DNA of 64,000 bases from Theobroma cacao (GCF_000208745.1 NC_030858.1:4149249-4213248); one strand, 5' to 3'. Shown: positions 51,064 through 63,833, counted from the first letter of the stretch. The notes: a model not told the origin generated them from the letters alone. Made by a program: numbers and translations.

Positions 51064-53637
51064 CTACATCCTTCTCAAATTATCTAACCTTGCCTGTAAT
51101 TCACTATCTATTCCACTGTCATCATTCCCAGTTGTTTCTGCCTGTGCAACCTTACCCTTTGCAGCTGGTGCTGCAACGGCAGCTGATGGTGCATTTACAA
51201 GCTGTGAATTAGATCAAAGTAAGCAAAGTTAGTACATCTTAACAACTTAAATTGGGTAAAAAAGCCAGACTAATCAAGCTATATGCACTACAATGATAAG
51301 AATGGTGAAAATAGTACCTCTTGATTGATGTCAATTCCAATCTCATCAAGAACCTGGTTTACAAGTTCTTCTGTTTCCTCCTCTTCCTCATCCCCTTCCA
51401 AAGCATCGTCAATTGCATCACCCATCACCTCAGTCATCATCTCCATCTTCTCATTCTGTCTCTCAAACTCTTGCATAATTTTCTGCAAGGATGGCAAGTT
51501 CATCTGCCTGTTCATCTGGCCCATTGCCTTTGTCACACCTTTCATTGCCTCACCCATTGCTTGTGTTGATTTCAGTGTCTGGAAGTTGTACAGAAAATTA
51601 GTCAAGCTTTAAAGTTTAAGATACACAGGCAATAACATCAAAAGTTGCCATTAACTTGTAAAAATTGACAAGGCTTCAATCTTGAATCGTACTTCAAGTA
51701 GCCTAGGGCTTTTTAGAAGTCAGCTAGCCCAACCAATTTGTTTATCCTCTGCCAGAGACAACCAGTAGACAAAGTGTTTCTCCATATCACATTTGGTGAC
51801 TAATCAATTTAATTATTAATGCCCTGACTCTTAACAACATTTTCAGATGAGAATAGAGATAGATTAATCTTGCAACTTATCCTCTTTTTTCATTTTGGAA
51901 AACAAAATAAAGTCATATTTATTCCTATGCATATAGCATTGCCATATTTCAAAACTTTCTATACTAGCCCCCTAAATAGTTATAGCTGCTGATGTCCATC
52001 TACTTACCAAGCATGAGAAGAGATCATAATTTTCCATGCAAAACACTTTAAAAAACAATTGCACACTTCAAGTCATTGACACAGAGACAAAATGGATAGA
52101 TAAAAATACATACTTGAATTCTAAGAGATACACCCTGGAGCTGTGATTTAAGCTTATAAAACTTTTCAATCTGATGTCGTGTTCGGATAAGGTCCTTTGC
52201 CATCACCTTTACAGCTCCCTGAAATAAGATTGCCATCAATCAAAAAATTTTAAGGATGTAGGCCAAGTGGCCATGAAAGCCCATTCACGTTTAACAAGAA
52301 ACATGTAGATCATGTATAATAACTTTTACAAGTCCAGAAGTTATAAGAAACCTAGTTTCACAAGAAGAGAGATGGAAAATACAATCTTGAAGCACAATGA
52401 GAAAAGAAATGGCAGCATGAGTCCACTAATATGAAACAAAATAGACATAAGCAGAACTCAAGCAGCAAAAATGCCAAAAGTACAACCTGAGATACATAAT
52501 TGATGCATTTTGTTTCAAAATGACGGAGAAAAAAGAAGCACATAAATGCTTCCATAAAAATTGCAAGATGTTTATTTATGAAAGAGCTAAAAGCAACCTC
52601 ATGTTATATTTAACATCGCCAATACATCAAACTAATCCTTCCAAACATGCTATAAACACATAAAAATAGAGTAATCAAGCACTGAATCACACCATGTTAT
52701 ATTTAACATCGCCAATAAAAGCAACCTCATGTATGCCAAAATTAACCTTTCATTTCTCATGATTGCCTAAAAGAACATAAATTTGTCAAGCTAATAAGCA
52801 CTTGATCGAATAGCATACCAATTTTAAAACAATTTAACAACACAGATGTAACAAGTCAAGCAAACGAACACTAATGATGTAAAAAATACAACGTACCATC
52901 TGCCCTTGCTTTGCACTCTTCTTTATCTCTGCAATCAGTTTCTTCTCTTGCGTCTGTAGACCTTGCCTTTCCCTCTCTATCTCTCTGATAGATTTGTCCA
53001 GCATCCTCTTATTCTCCCGCAGAAGCTCTGAAACCAAAATCCATTCATAATTTTTAGATATTACCCAATATCTCAATACAAAAAGACCAACACCATTCAA
53101 TCCACACCATCCAAAATCACTGTCTAAATGCCTCCAAACCTGGCAACAAATTATAAAACTCAAAACCATACAACGCACAACCCACATAATCGGTATGCTT
53201 CACCTTTCATAAGAATAGAACGTGGGCATTACACACTAAGACGATAAAACTCCACTGAATAAATTGTGAAACCCTACCGTTACAAATATGGACAAACAAC
53301 CATGCGACTGATTGATCTTAATAGCACAAAAAAATTGCTTACATTAGATGTATTCATAACTATTTCTAGAATTAACAAAAATTTAACATTCCATACCGAA
53401 ACTCTTAATACTAATCAAAATTTGTAAGATCTCCGAAAATTAATATCAGCAAAAACAATTAACTATTTCAATCACTAAAACCCTCTATCTGCGATCACTT
53501 GATCGAATTCAAGACGGAACGATCAAAACAAAATCGTATACTTCATTCGATTTTAATACAATTTTCAATTTATTTAAAAAAAATGAAAAAGATTTGATAC
53601 CTGCTGGAGTTTTTCTCTTGCCAAAGAGGAAACTCAT
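51064..53637 (-). CDS. VPS2.1: ESCRT-III subunit VPS2 (CHMP2A-type, VPS2.1)
   Basis: Five exons on the minus strand give 223 residues: 53601-53637, 52897-53027, 52114-52218, 51318-51578 and 51064-51201. Borders are GT/AG and phases match. The protein has the Snf7-fold: a basic N-terminus (MSFLFGKRKTPAELLRENKR), long helical coiled stretches (KKLIAEIKKSAKQGQ, DLIRTRHQIEKFYKLKSQLQ, MGQMNRQMNLPSLQKIMQEFE), an acidic segment (DDALEGDEEEEETEEL), and a C-terminal MIM1 motif (ELQARLDNLRRM) that binds the AAA ATPase VPS4/SKD1. VPS2 caps ESCRT-III filaments during multivesicular-body sorting. Length matches Arabidopsis VPS2.1 (about 225). Intron 2 contains a short local repeat. Confidence 0.95.
52589..52732 (+). 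repeat. Short direct repeats in VPS2.1 intron
   Basis: CATGTTATATTTAACATCGC occurs at 52600 and 52693, each followed by CAATA. AAAAGCAACCTCATG occurs at 52589 and again near 52717. The two words are in reversed order in the two places, so a small rearrangement or slippage event occurred inside the intron. Confidence 0.7.
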
Positions 53638-53639
53638 GT

Positions 53640-56600
53640 TCGATCGATACTAAGAAAGCTGTCTGAAAACGAATTAGTGGAGTCTGAGATGATCCGATCT
53701 GATATAAAACGCGTGTCGTCGCTGCGTTTTTATGGTTGGGCTGGGGAAGAGATTGCTTCTTCCTGGTGGTTTGATCGCTCGGCCGCGAAAACAACTTTAT
53801 TTTGTTTTACGCGGTAGAGTGGTTAAGGAATGGGAATTGAGAATAATCAATCCAAATTCACACGTGACTCTATCTGTATTGGTAGGGTTCATTTCGATGA
53901 CTAGACTGCGTTTTATCTTAGCCGAGCCATATGGATTGAAGACTATGTTTCCTTTTATCTTAGCCGAACCAAATGGGCCTCTGGGCTCTCTTTTCTTACA
54001 TAAGTGGGCTCAGGTCTTACTCTCCCTGCTTTTTTAGCCCATGACTTTGGGCCCAAGTTTTTGTTTTATTTGTGGCCTAATATCTCCTTTAAAAAAAAAA
54101 AAAGATAAAATAGTTCCAAACTCAGACCCAACAACTAACAGGAGCACACCTGAGACCCAACAGTCTTTCCTTTTAACCGCGAGTCGAAGCCCACTTTCTC
54201 AACTATCTTTACATTTTGCATGTCTGAGTTGTTATCAAATGAAGGGAAGGAATTGTTCTCAATTATCAACCCACAGTATGGGATCGAATATTCTTCTCCT
54301 TTCCCACTTAGGGCAGCTTACATCAATGTCTTGAAGAATATAAAACAATGGAGGGGTTGGCATTACCTAAGAAAAGGTCCATGTTGGCCACTATAAATTG
54401 TAGCTTCTGAATGTCATGCATTTCAATCCCCTCTCATTGATGACCTACCTTTGTTGTGTCACAAAACATTTAGACCACCTCACATGCATGTGTGTGTGTA
54501 TATATATATATATGGATGGAAGCATTATGTTATATCATAATAAAATGTAAGGTGCATGTTGATGAAAGGAACGAAAGTTAATTGAGCAAGTTGAAACAAT
54601 ACACAATGTGTTTGTCGAAGAAATTAACCCTAGTAGATTGTAAGCTAAAAACTGAGAGAATATCTATTCAAGTAGTATAAAACAAATTACTTTTGAAAAT
54701 TATTTAGAAAGAAACTAATTCAAATGGTGCCTATTAGATCAAAACTGAAAGATGATAACTTTTGATGAAAGATATCTATTAAATTAAAATTCAACAATTT
54801 TAACTTTTGATGAAAAAAAGATGATCATTTGATGAATACTGATAACTTTTGATAAATAATCACATAGTTATTTATATATAAGCATTAGAAGTTAGAATTA
54901 ATAAATTCAAAAGCAATTATTCTGTCTCTATCTTTTTCTCTCAATCAAACTCTTTTTTTTTTAAAAAAGCTCTAAAAAAAATTCCAAATTATTGTTTGTA
55001 ATTAATTTTTTAGATATTTTTTTTGAATTCTAAAGTTATATTACCACCCCAACAGCAACATAGCGGGGACCTTAAGGATAGAATAGAGTTCTAATCTATA
55101 TGCATTTAAGGCACAGAAAATTCTTCATATATTTTCTTCGTATTATATATAAATATAAATAACATTTGTTGGTTGAACTTCGGAAGAAAATTGTTTGGAG
55201 AAGCTAGTATTTGAATGTATTTGACATTAAACCTAGTTACATGCACGATATGCTCTAAAAGAGTAAAAGGTACCCATTGTCTATTTGCTAACTATATGCT
55301 TAAGATAGGTAAAATAAAATTAAACTCTACACTAATTCAATGAGTATGAACACAACTTGCAAATTTGTGAACTCATACATTTTCCAAACTCATGTGTTCT
55401 AAAGGTGACCTAAACCCTAACGCTAACCCTCTTCCACTGTAAAACAGAACTATATATAATAAGTTTTTCTGTTGTACAACTCCTAAACATCAAAACACTT
55501 TGGTAGTTTGGTTTCAGCTAAGTTCTATCTAGATAGTACTTTGATTCGATCCTTTTATTTATTCAGTAGTAGCAGCAAAGTTGCTATAGAAAAACCAGCA
55601 GCAACAACAGTACATGCAGTTAAAGTCTGTTGGTGATAGTCTATTCTATCAACAAACAGATTTATTGGGATTAAAGCAAAATTTTCACCCAAAACTCCAA
55701 GGGCGTGCCATCTTCAACATACTACGAGCGAGTGGGGTTTTAGCGGATGCCATAAACAGAGAAAACAGCGTTTCCGTCTCTCTTTTTTTTTTTTTTTTGG
55801 TTTCTCTGACAGCGCAATTGAGATTACTTTAAAAGGTTTAAAAGAGTATCCTCACGCGGGGCAAAAGCACCCTCTCAGTCTCTCTCACGTACCTTTCCTT
55901 TTGCATTTAAAATTAAAAGCTGCTGTAAATTTCTTTTTCCATTTTTGTTAAAAGTTTTTTAACAATCTGATTTCGGAACCTTAAAATAATCAATGAAAAC
56001 GTAGCACACGTGCGCTTGAGGGACATGCTTGTACAGAGAGGGCGGGGCGGTCACGTGCGGGCTCTGTTGTCTCACTCTCAATGTATTGCAATTCACGCGC
56101 TCCTCGGTGGGCTTGCCAGTTGCAGGGAGCAGAGCACGTGCCCTCGACCCAGACACATTACCAGCAAAAGGGCCCATTTGAAATTATTGTTAGCTTAACC
56201 AAAGTAATTTGCTAATTAGCTACAGTAATTCCTGATAATTGCACCTTTTGCGCTGGCAAACAAATCAGAAGCCCCTGTTTTTACTTACCAGTTTAACTAA
56301 TTTGTTGATTTTAAGCCGAGTTAGAAAGTGTTCATCCAAAGGGGCTTTTGATTTGCATCTCTAATATGTTGGCCACATGATCGTAATTGATTTGACTGAT
56401 AGATTATTATTGATATAATGATAGGTTCTAAGAATTTTTATCAAGAAACTCATTGGATTTTATTAATTCTATCACTCAATAAGTAACAAAAGAGGCAGAT
56501 TCAGTGATATAAATGAAATATTGTATACACTTATAATCAGTGTTTTGGCTTGTAACTCTGGCTATGGTCCCAAGGGATATAGCCTTTGCGTATTGCGCTG

Positions 56601-58900
56601 TGTAACCAGCAGTTGGCGACGCCACTGACCAACCATGCATCGTTCTATTAAGACAAAAGAAGAGGCCTGGAGGAGGATGGAAAACCTATTATAGCTGGGA
56701 AGTGGTCCTTGGTTTAACTAATAATCCTTTCAAGGTGTAGGCTAGGACATTGCTCCACATGCATCTGTTACAAAACCATGGAAACGTAATATGTTATGTA
56801 CCACAGATTTGTGCTTGGTTGTTGAGAAACATGCTCCACTTGTACTTACTGGCAAATTATTTGTATTATGGATTGTATTTCTTGCTCTCTATTTTAAAAT
56901 TTTCCTGTCTTTTTCAATAGTGTTTTTTCTTATTGAATTTCCATTTGCTTAATTATTGGTTTTTGGGTTTTTCTTGGAAACTTTTACAAACATCCAGACA
57001 TTTCTTTTCTTCTATATCCACTCAAAGCTTTGCTGCTTCTACCGTTCCCTGGAGGCTGATGAGTAAACAGGAAGAGTGGTTAGCGGTTTGCCTCCATTTT
57101 TGGAGCTCAAATATCAAACGTACAGGGCAACAAGAACTCCTGAGGAATGGAGTTTAAATGTGAATCAATGGTAGTTTGAATTATAGGAAGCAAACAAGCA
57201 AATAAAGGGTCACCAAATCAAGGTTATTTCTAAATGTGAGTATTAATTAATGTGTGTACATGCTAATGCGGCTAAATGGGGAAGGGAGTATTCTTTTGTG
57301 AACACTATTATTAGAGAAACATAGCTAAGTTGTTGAAGATCATGACATGTCATAAATGAGAGAGAGAGAGAGAGTTGTGACATGTTGATAGGGATCATGT
57401 TGATTCTCTTATCTTTATTTCAAAGTCCATCTTTGAACACATCTCAATCCAATAAAGTTGAGGATGACATGTGTTAGTCTTAATAGATGTTCCCACCATT
57501 CTCAAGTGGACAGAGAGTTTTTGCTTTCTGGATTTTCTCCATTGTTTCCCCTTTTTTTCCCCCTTCTCCTCTTCTTTGGGATGGGGGTATTCTCTTCTTT
57601 TGGTATGGGAGTAATTGAACGAATGGTAATCAGGTCAACGATGGTGGCCAGTCTCCGCTGTCCCATTTCATCCCAAAGAATACGTGGTTGCTCATAAACT
57701 TTTTATTTTTTTTCCTCTGGTGCAAAAGTTAGTTTGGATTTTTGCTATCATGTCTGATCCTGCTGTATTTTGACTTCTGAGATTCCTTATGTGTGACCCT
57801 ACTTGTCCGCAGAGGCTTAGCATTATTCATCAGTTTAATCGGGGATTGGACATCTAGATCATTGATAGATTGGAATTTTCTTCTGGTTGAAGTTTGATCA
57901 CACCATAATTCAGTTCCACACCATACTAGTAAAAGTCCACACCAGATACGGTAACAACGATTCAGTCGTTTTCTTTTCCAAACTTGGCAAATTAATTCAC
58001 CCTGGAAACAACCTTTTGACATAAATTTGTAAGACATGAATCTGTTTGTCTAGGAGAAATGAGTACAGAATCTGGCTGATGCTAGGGTAAAACTACAGGA
58101 AGAAGGTTATCTAATCTGGTCGGAGTTAGTGTTTTTACTTCTTAGTTAAAGATGTCTCTAATAATATTTTAAGCTGTTGGTCCTATCCCACCAAATCAAG
58201 AAATGATATCCCCACGAACTACTCTAACAGAAAGAAATCCTTGAGATTCCACTCTGTTTACGATAGTACAAGTATAAGGTCAGACAGACAGAATTTATGG
58301 AGCTCAACAGTTGGCCATGGCAAGCATCTGCTGTCCCTTTGTCTACTGTTTCAGAATTCAAAGTCCATGTTCAATGTGATACACCAAGGATGTCCTCAAC
58401 TAGAGAAACAGGAAATCTAAGCATGGATGTGATAGTCGGCAATGCAAATTTGCAGTGAGGAGAGGCAACTGTGTTGTTATATTCAAATGTGTAGAAATGA
58501 GAAACATCTTTTTAATCATGGAGATATTTAATTCTGTGACTCCAAAGGGAAACTAATTTATGTTGGGATGTTGAGGCCATGTGCTTAAGCCAGTGAAAAA
58601 GCAGAGGGTTTTCACTTTCTCCCTTCTCTCGTGGGGAGAAGATTTGTGCTTGCTTTTCCTTTTTCACCTTTTCTATTCCGACTTTCTGTATTGCTTTAAC
58701 GGTTCACTGTGTGAAGATAACATTGAATCTTCACTCTTGACATAACTTTAATTTTCACCATCTTAGGACTGTTTTTCCATTATTCTTTTCAAAGGCTACC
58801 AAACATATGGAATCACCATCATCACTATCAGAAGAAAATATAACTCGAATATTCGATTTGAACCCCCCCAAACCATTAATTACAATTTGAAAGATGATAA
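53640..58900. other. Large spacer between VPS2.1 and BIG GRAIN 1-like genes
   Basis: No coding gene was recognised. 53640-54340 includes the VPS2.1 promoter. A possible stem-loop lies at 54345-54441. AT and TG runs occur near 54490-54515, and 54520-55400 is AT-rich. A cluster of three perfect CACGTG boxes at 56007-56140 sits in GC-richer DNA that looks like a promoter without a visible gene. A GA run lies at 57358-57374. 56500-58800 is mixed single-copy-like DNA without a convincing frame. Confidence 0.5.
56007..56140. promoter_or_regulatory. Triple G-box (CACGTG) cluster
   Basis: CACGTG occurs at 56007-56012, 56052-56057 and 56135-56140, each in a GC-rich context unlike the surrounding DNA. 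Two have the ACGTGCG form, similar to an ABRE with coupling sequence. This density would be expected in an ABA- or light-controlled promoter, but no start codon with a credible protein follows on either strand nearby. Confidence 0.45.
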
Positions 58901-58904
58901 TGAG

Positions 58905-60086
58905 CTACAATATGAAGCCATTGGCAATGGCTTGCTTAGTTTTCAAACTAGTAGTTTCATACACTGGCAGCTCCTCTCTATACCTTCCAATTCCAATGAG
59001 ATGATCCAACTCAAAAAGATCAGAGCTTGAATAACTCAAAGCGTCGTCTTCTTCTTCTTCATCATCATCCTCATAGTCGTCAACAAAGCCTCTCAAATCC
59101 AATTTACCAGTACCCCTCCGTTGATAACTCCTTAGATAATCTCTTGCCTTATTGCTAACTCCTGATTCTTTCTCCTTAACAAAATTCTTCAGCTCCTCCT
59201 TTCTTGAAGAACTTTTAACATTCTTTTGAACAGTTGAAGTTGGCATTAAACTTGGATCATCTTCATAAATACATTTATGGCCACAGGGTCTACAATCTTC
59301 ATCAACAATGACACTAACTGGACAAAATCTAACTGACCTTTTCTTGCCATTGCTATACTTATTACCTCTTGCAGAAGGTGTTTTGCTCAAACAAGACCTG
59401 GAAAAGGAAGAAGCTGATGAACATGTAGTTTTTGATTTGCGATCAAAACTTACATCATCTGAAACCCCAACGGAGCACATCTTCACTTTCTTCGCATTGG
59501 CATTGAAAATGGAGTTTAAGAAGTTAGTGATACGACCACCAGGAGAAATCGGCTGCTTCACTTTCTTCAATTCGCCGTATATTTTCAAGGCTTTCAGTTT
59601 GGTCTTAGAAAAGCCACCACCTTCACGCTTGGCCCTTTGTTGATTGTTGTTGTTGTTGTCAAAGTTTCTTTGTTCAAACTGCTTAGACTTTTCGGGTTTA
59701 GCCGGTGTTGATCTTCTTGATTTCTCTTTGTAACTTGACTCAGCTTCGGATGACGAGAAGATTCCTCCACTGCTAGAATCCGAGGAACTTGAAGTTGAGT
59801 TGAAATGCACAGCTGAGCCATAACCACTTTGCTTCTCAACCCAATCCTCAATCATAATAGCACGTCGAAGACTGGAAACCCTTCTCTCTTCTTCCGAAGG
59901 TGCATTGTTCTGCTTCTTAACAAGGGTCGTTTTTGTTTCCCTGTAATGACACAATGTTGCTTCATCTCCATTAGCTGATTCATCAATGGAACGATAAATA
60001 GCATCAAGAAGACTAGAAGAGAAAGAAGGGGTTTTTCTTCTTTGAGGAACCGCAGTCTCTCTGACGGAACCCTCTCTTCTATACAT
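58905..60086 (-). CDS. BIG GRAIN 1-like protein
   Basis: A single exon encodes 393 residues from the ATG at 60086; the frame extends a few codons upstream only from a GTG. Conserved family blocks are present in order: RRKTPSFSSSLLDAIYRSID near the N-terminus, KLKALKIYGELKKVKQPISPGG with FLNSIF near residue 190, an acidic block (DDYEDDDEEEEDD) near 345, SSSDLFELDHL, and the ELPVYETTSLKTKQAIANG end. Serine-rich and Asn-rich linkers separate them. Rice BIG GRAIN 1 is a plasma-membrane-associated protein that promotes auxin response and grain size. Dicot members are less studied. No membrane helix is visible, so membrane association would have to be peripheral. Function here is inferred from family. 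Confidence 0.88.
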   Translation of the reverse strand: MYRREGSVRETAVPQRRKTPSFSSSLLDAIYRSIDESANGDEATLCHYRETKTTLVKKQNNAPSEEERRVSSLRRAIMIEDWVEKQSGYGSAVHFNSTSSSSDSSSGGIFSSSEAESSYKEKSRRSTPAKPEKSKQFEQRNFDNNNNNQQRAKREGGGFSKTKLKALKIYGELKKVKQPISPGGRITNFLNSIFNANAKKVKMCSVGVSDDVSFDRKSKTTCSSASSFSRSCLSKTPSARGNKYSNGKKRSVRFCPVSVIVDEDCRPCGHKCIYEDDPSLMPTSTVQKNVKSSSRKEELKNFVKEKESGVSNKARDYLRSYQRRGTGKLDLRGFVDDYEDDDEEEEDDALSYSSSDLFELDHLIGIGRYREELPVYETTSLKTKQAIANGFIL

Positions 60087-60128
60087 ATTTTTTGCATACA
60101 CACAAAAGAAAAACAGAGGAAACAGAGG

Positions 60129-60136
60129 TTTATATA
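60129..60136 (-). promoter_or_regulatory. TATA-like box upstream of BIG GRAIN 1-like gene
   Basis: TATATAAA on the minus strand lies 43-50 bases before the start codon. If used it would leave a leader of only about 15-20 bases. GA/CT runs at about 60440-60505 mark an alternative, longer leader or core-promoter region, so the true start site is uncertain. Confidence 0.35.
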
Positions 60137-60519
60137 GGGAAAAAACAGAGGAATGAGATCAAAGAAGGAAAACAAAGAGAGGACAGTAAGGGGTTAGTTT
60201 AAGGGTGGCTAAGGGCTTTAGTGTCTGCTTGGAGAGTGTCAAAAGCTGCAAAGACACATTAAGTAGAATGCAAGTAGATCATGTGAAAGAACAAAGAAAG
60301 AAAGAGAGAGAAAGGGAAAGGAAATAGAAATAGGAAATTTCCTCAACATGAACTGGACTGTTTTTGTTTATTTTTTCTATTTCTGTATTGTGTCTTTTGT
60401 GTACGGCACTGAATAAACATAGATAAGCATGAAGCAGAAGCGAGAGAGAGAGAGGATTTGGACTGTGAAAAAGGCAAAGCAAAGCAGAAGAGAGAGAGAG
60501 AGAGTTGTGTACTTGTTGG

Positions 60520-61271
60520 TGTTGCTGTGGAAAAGTTTTAAAGGAGAGTGCCGCGCGTGCGGGTAAAAATTTTAGCTGTGGGGTGTGGGGTGCCAGGCTG
60601 TGGCAGGGTTGATTGTTGGGTTCACTTTTTTTACCAGTTTGCTGTCTGTCTAAGATACTCTTTTTCTTTTAGTCTTTTTACCAGTCTGATGACGTCGTCC
60701 AAGGTCAGTTTTTTAATTGGGGGAGGACTTGGGTTTAATTCTCAACCTGTAGCCAATCAGAAATCAATGGAGTGCGTAATGTCAGGTCATTTTCACCCCC
60801 CACCTTCTTCTTTCACTTTGTTGGAGTCATTGTTACCAGTTTTTACCACCTGAATCAGGCACAAATAAAGAAAGAAAGCAAAACCCGTCAGCTTTGTGCT
60901 TTGATGAGGATGGAACTTGAAATATTGCAAGTCCCTGTTTTTCCCCCCTCATTTTGTGGCCAAGGACAGTCTACACAAGGAGAAAAAGAAGGTTGTACGG
61001 AAGGAGATGGATTCAAATTGAACCATACTCTAAGAAGCCCATATTACTTTATCGAAGTTCACTCCGCCGAGACGCCCATTAAGTCTGGATACAATACCAG
61101 TAAAGGCCCTATTCGTTGACTATAACATATCCAAACTAACCAAAAGCTTGGGCCTCGAAAGAACCTTAAGATGTAAATAATTGGCATATTTGGGCAAAAG
61201 AATTAGGCCCAATTCTGTGGATCTTTCACCGATATGAGTCAAACGTTAACGTGGGCTGAGTTCGGCTTTGA

Positions 61272-61324
<53 letters not shown>

Positions 61325-61790
61325 TTTAATGATTGAAATTCAATTTCAAAAATAGTCTTTGAACCAGGAAAATTGAATTAAGGTTATATTCGTTCTACAA
61401 AGTGAAAATGAACATTATTGATGTGTTTTTGACTTCTACGCGGTGATAGCTTAGGAAAGTTTGGCTGGCTTCACCTGTTTCCTCACTACTTAATTTTGTA
61501 TAAACATTACATGTCATACCCAAGCTGGAGTTGTCTTTAAGCCTTTGGTGGTTTGTCCGAATTTAGACGCTATTTTTTCTCAGAGTTCACACCCTCTTTG
61601 CACAGACGATATCCATGTGAGTAGCAGCATGACAAAGCAGGAATATGAACGGAGGAGGAGGAAACACATTCTTTCATTGATATCTGATATTATAATATAT
61701 TATATTATATTCTTTTACCACCACCCCATTCCAAATACACAGTTGTTGCTCTTTATCCATCATTAACACATTTTTAAGAAACTAATAATA
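60520..61790. other. Spacer between BIG GRAIN 1-like promoter and BRX-family gene
   Basis: No gene was seen. It contains a long AT microsatellite (about 61269-61320) and a moderately GC-rich upstream region of the BIG GRAIN 1-like gene. From about 61780 the DNA is probably the BRX-family 3' untranslated region. Confidence 0.5.
61269..61320. repeat. (AT)n microsatellite
   Basis: About 52 bases of nearly pure AT dinucleotide repeat, the longest in the window. Shorter ones are near 20502-20560 and 39233-39256. Confidence 0.9.
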
Positions 61791-62004
61791 TAAAATTGGA
61801 GTTCCCACATCCCACCACCATATTTCTAAAGCTTACGATGAAGCTGGAAAAACTTAGCTGCCCAAATACGAACAGGGTGCCACTTGCCAGCAGCACCTGC
61901 TCAGGTATCTGTAGAAGGGATTCTACAAGTATGGCAGAACAAATGAGAAAATACACACCCCCACAATTTAGAAAGCGCCGGCAGCGACAGCTAGCCAACT
62001 TTGT

Positions 62005-63833
62005 TTACAAGTATTGTTCATGTATCCTGGCGCGGTTCTCTTCCCACCACAGTCTAGCATGCATCTCTCCAAATCTTTCCCGGCTGCACCATATAGGCAT
62101 ATAAAGTGAGGAATTCAGTCAAATTCACATAAAGTGATTGAAATCAAAGACGATTACATTTCCTCGGCGAAAAAGGTTCATGCTGGATTTGCCTCAGCGT
62201 GAGAGTAAATTAGTTGGTGAAAGCATAATAAGTAACTCAGTAATGATGCTGTCAAAAAAGATTTACAGCTAATAAATCTGCTCCTGACGGTCGGTAATTG
62301 AAATCATAGTTGTTTCTAAGGTGGACCTCCATAATAGCATTGACTTATGCTGGGCCCATCAACCTAAAACTGAAATCAAATCCACGGAAAAAATGGCTTT
62401 TTGGAGCATTTCCAATGAACCTTCAATGCTTATGTGTTTTAACTTTTAACCGACTGCCTTCTCTTTTGAGGGAAAAAAGAGAAAAGATAATGCAGTCCGC
62501 TTATGCCTCAATCATATTTTCAGCAATTGAACTTATCAAAACAAATGAATATTTCTAATATAATTCAATCAAACAGAAAGTCTTTGCCAATGATGACAAT
62601 GCATAAAATAGATGACTAGAATTTGCCTTGATAGAAGCTGATTTACTGCCTGATAATTTGATATGTAACAATCTCGACTGCAGAGTTAATGAATCTAGGA
62701 AGTATTCTAGCCACTGACAAGGAGAGTGCAAGTTACATCGCATTCTACCCTATCATAGTCCATAAACTGCAAGAGAAGGCCATCTATATTCATTGCATGG
62801 GAGACGTCAAAACCAGGATGTCAACTAGCAATGAGAGTAGCACAATTGCTATTAAACTTACAGATGGCCAGGGAGTGCAAAGACCTGGGCGTATGAACTA
62901 ATTTAAATTCGATTTAGATGGTTGTAGCTTGTAAGATGCACTTGCAGTGACTGCAAGGATCAAACAACAACCTGCTTTTTTTGCCATTTTGAGATGTTGC
63001 AAGTTTTCTAAGATGTTAGGTGCCAAGAACAGTTTCATAATTGGGGCTGATAAATTCATACAAGCACATTTCCCTATCAGTTATGATGGTCCTGGTCAAT
63101 ATTAGTTGTTTCTTGGCTAACTAAGTATCACAGAACGGAAAGAATGTCATAGAACATTACCTGAATCTAACTCGCCTAAGCTCCCTTTTGCCTCCTGCCA
63201 AGGCTCTGATAGTAATGTAGACCCCTGGTTCATCTTGTTCAACCCACTCAGTCTCAAGATCACTCGCATTGCTGATGGATAGCTCTCCAGAGCGATCAGC
63301 CTCTCTTGATGAGCTACTCCTCATAGAGGCATCCATTGATGATGTCTCTGTCTTGGCACCACTAATACTGGAAAGTTTTGGAGTTGAGGTAAGACCAGAG
63401 TCACAATAATGCCGGGCCTGCATTGGGTGCTGATCAAGTGAATCTGAGGATGAGTAGCCCATGCCCATCCCTGTTGGGCGGTATAAATTACGAGGTAAGC
63501 GCTCTCTAGTGAGTGGTGGTGTTACGGGGCTTTCTTCTGCTGATTCCATTTTTGAACTCTGTAAGAAATCGAAAGAATGATATTATTAGCATTTAAAAAT
63601 AACATAAACATACAAGTTAGCACAGTATCAGTGCAGGGCATGGGATAGGTGCAGCTCATTCACACTACGTTAAGGAGGCAACAGTCCAAGAACTTGCCTC
63701 GTCTTCAGATCTCGGGGGTGTTGGTAGTGGAAATGCATGACGGTTAAACCTCTGGACATTGTAAAGTTCCATAACCCTGTCATAATTCTCTGCCCACCAT
63801 CTTTGAGCTTGCCATTTGTTAAACATTTCCCGA
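62005..63833 (-). CDS. BREVIS RADIX-family protein, C-terminal part (5' end beyond the window)
   Basis: Three exons on the minus strand are visible: 63698-63833, 63161-63558 and 62005-62083. They join in frame to the stop codon. The first encodes the second half of BRX domain 1 ([21 protein letters not shown]). The second carries a Ser-rich linker ([14 protein letters not shown]) and the start of BRX domain 2 ([20 protein letters not shown]). The last carries the end of domain 2 (REKF-type helix, here [20 protein letters not shown], then HEQYL) and stop. Two BRX domains and a C-terminal end right after the second are diagnostic. BRX proteins act at the plasma membrane and nucleus in root protophloem and auxin-related growth. 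The intron after 63698 has a GC donor (GAG|GCAAGT). Earlier exons lie past 64000. Confidence 0.9.

Noticed and set aside
59308..59643. 111-codon frame antisense to the BIG GRAIN 1-like gene
   Set aside because: It is a shadow of the conserved coding frame.
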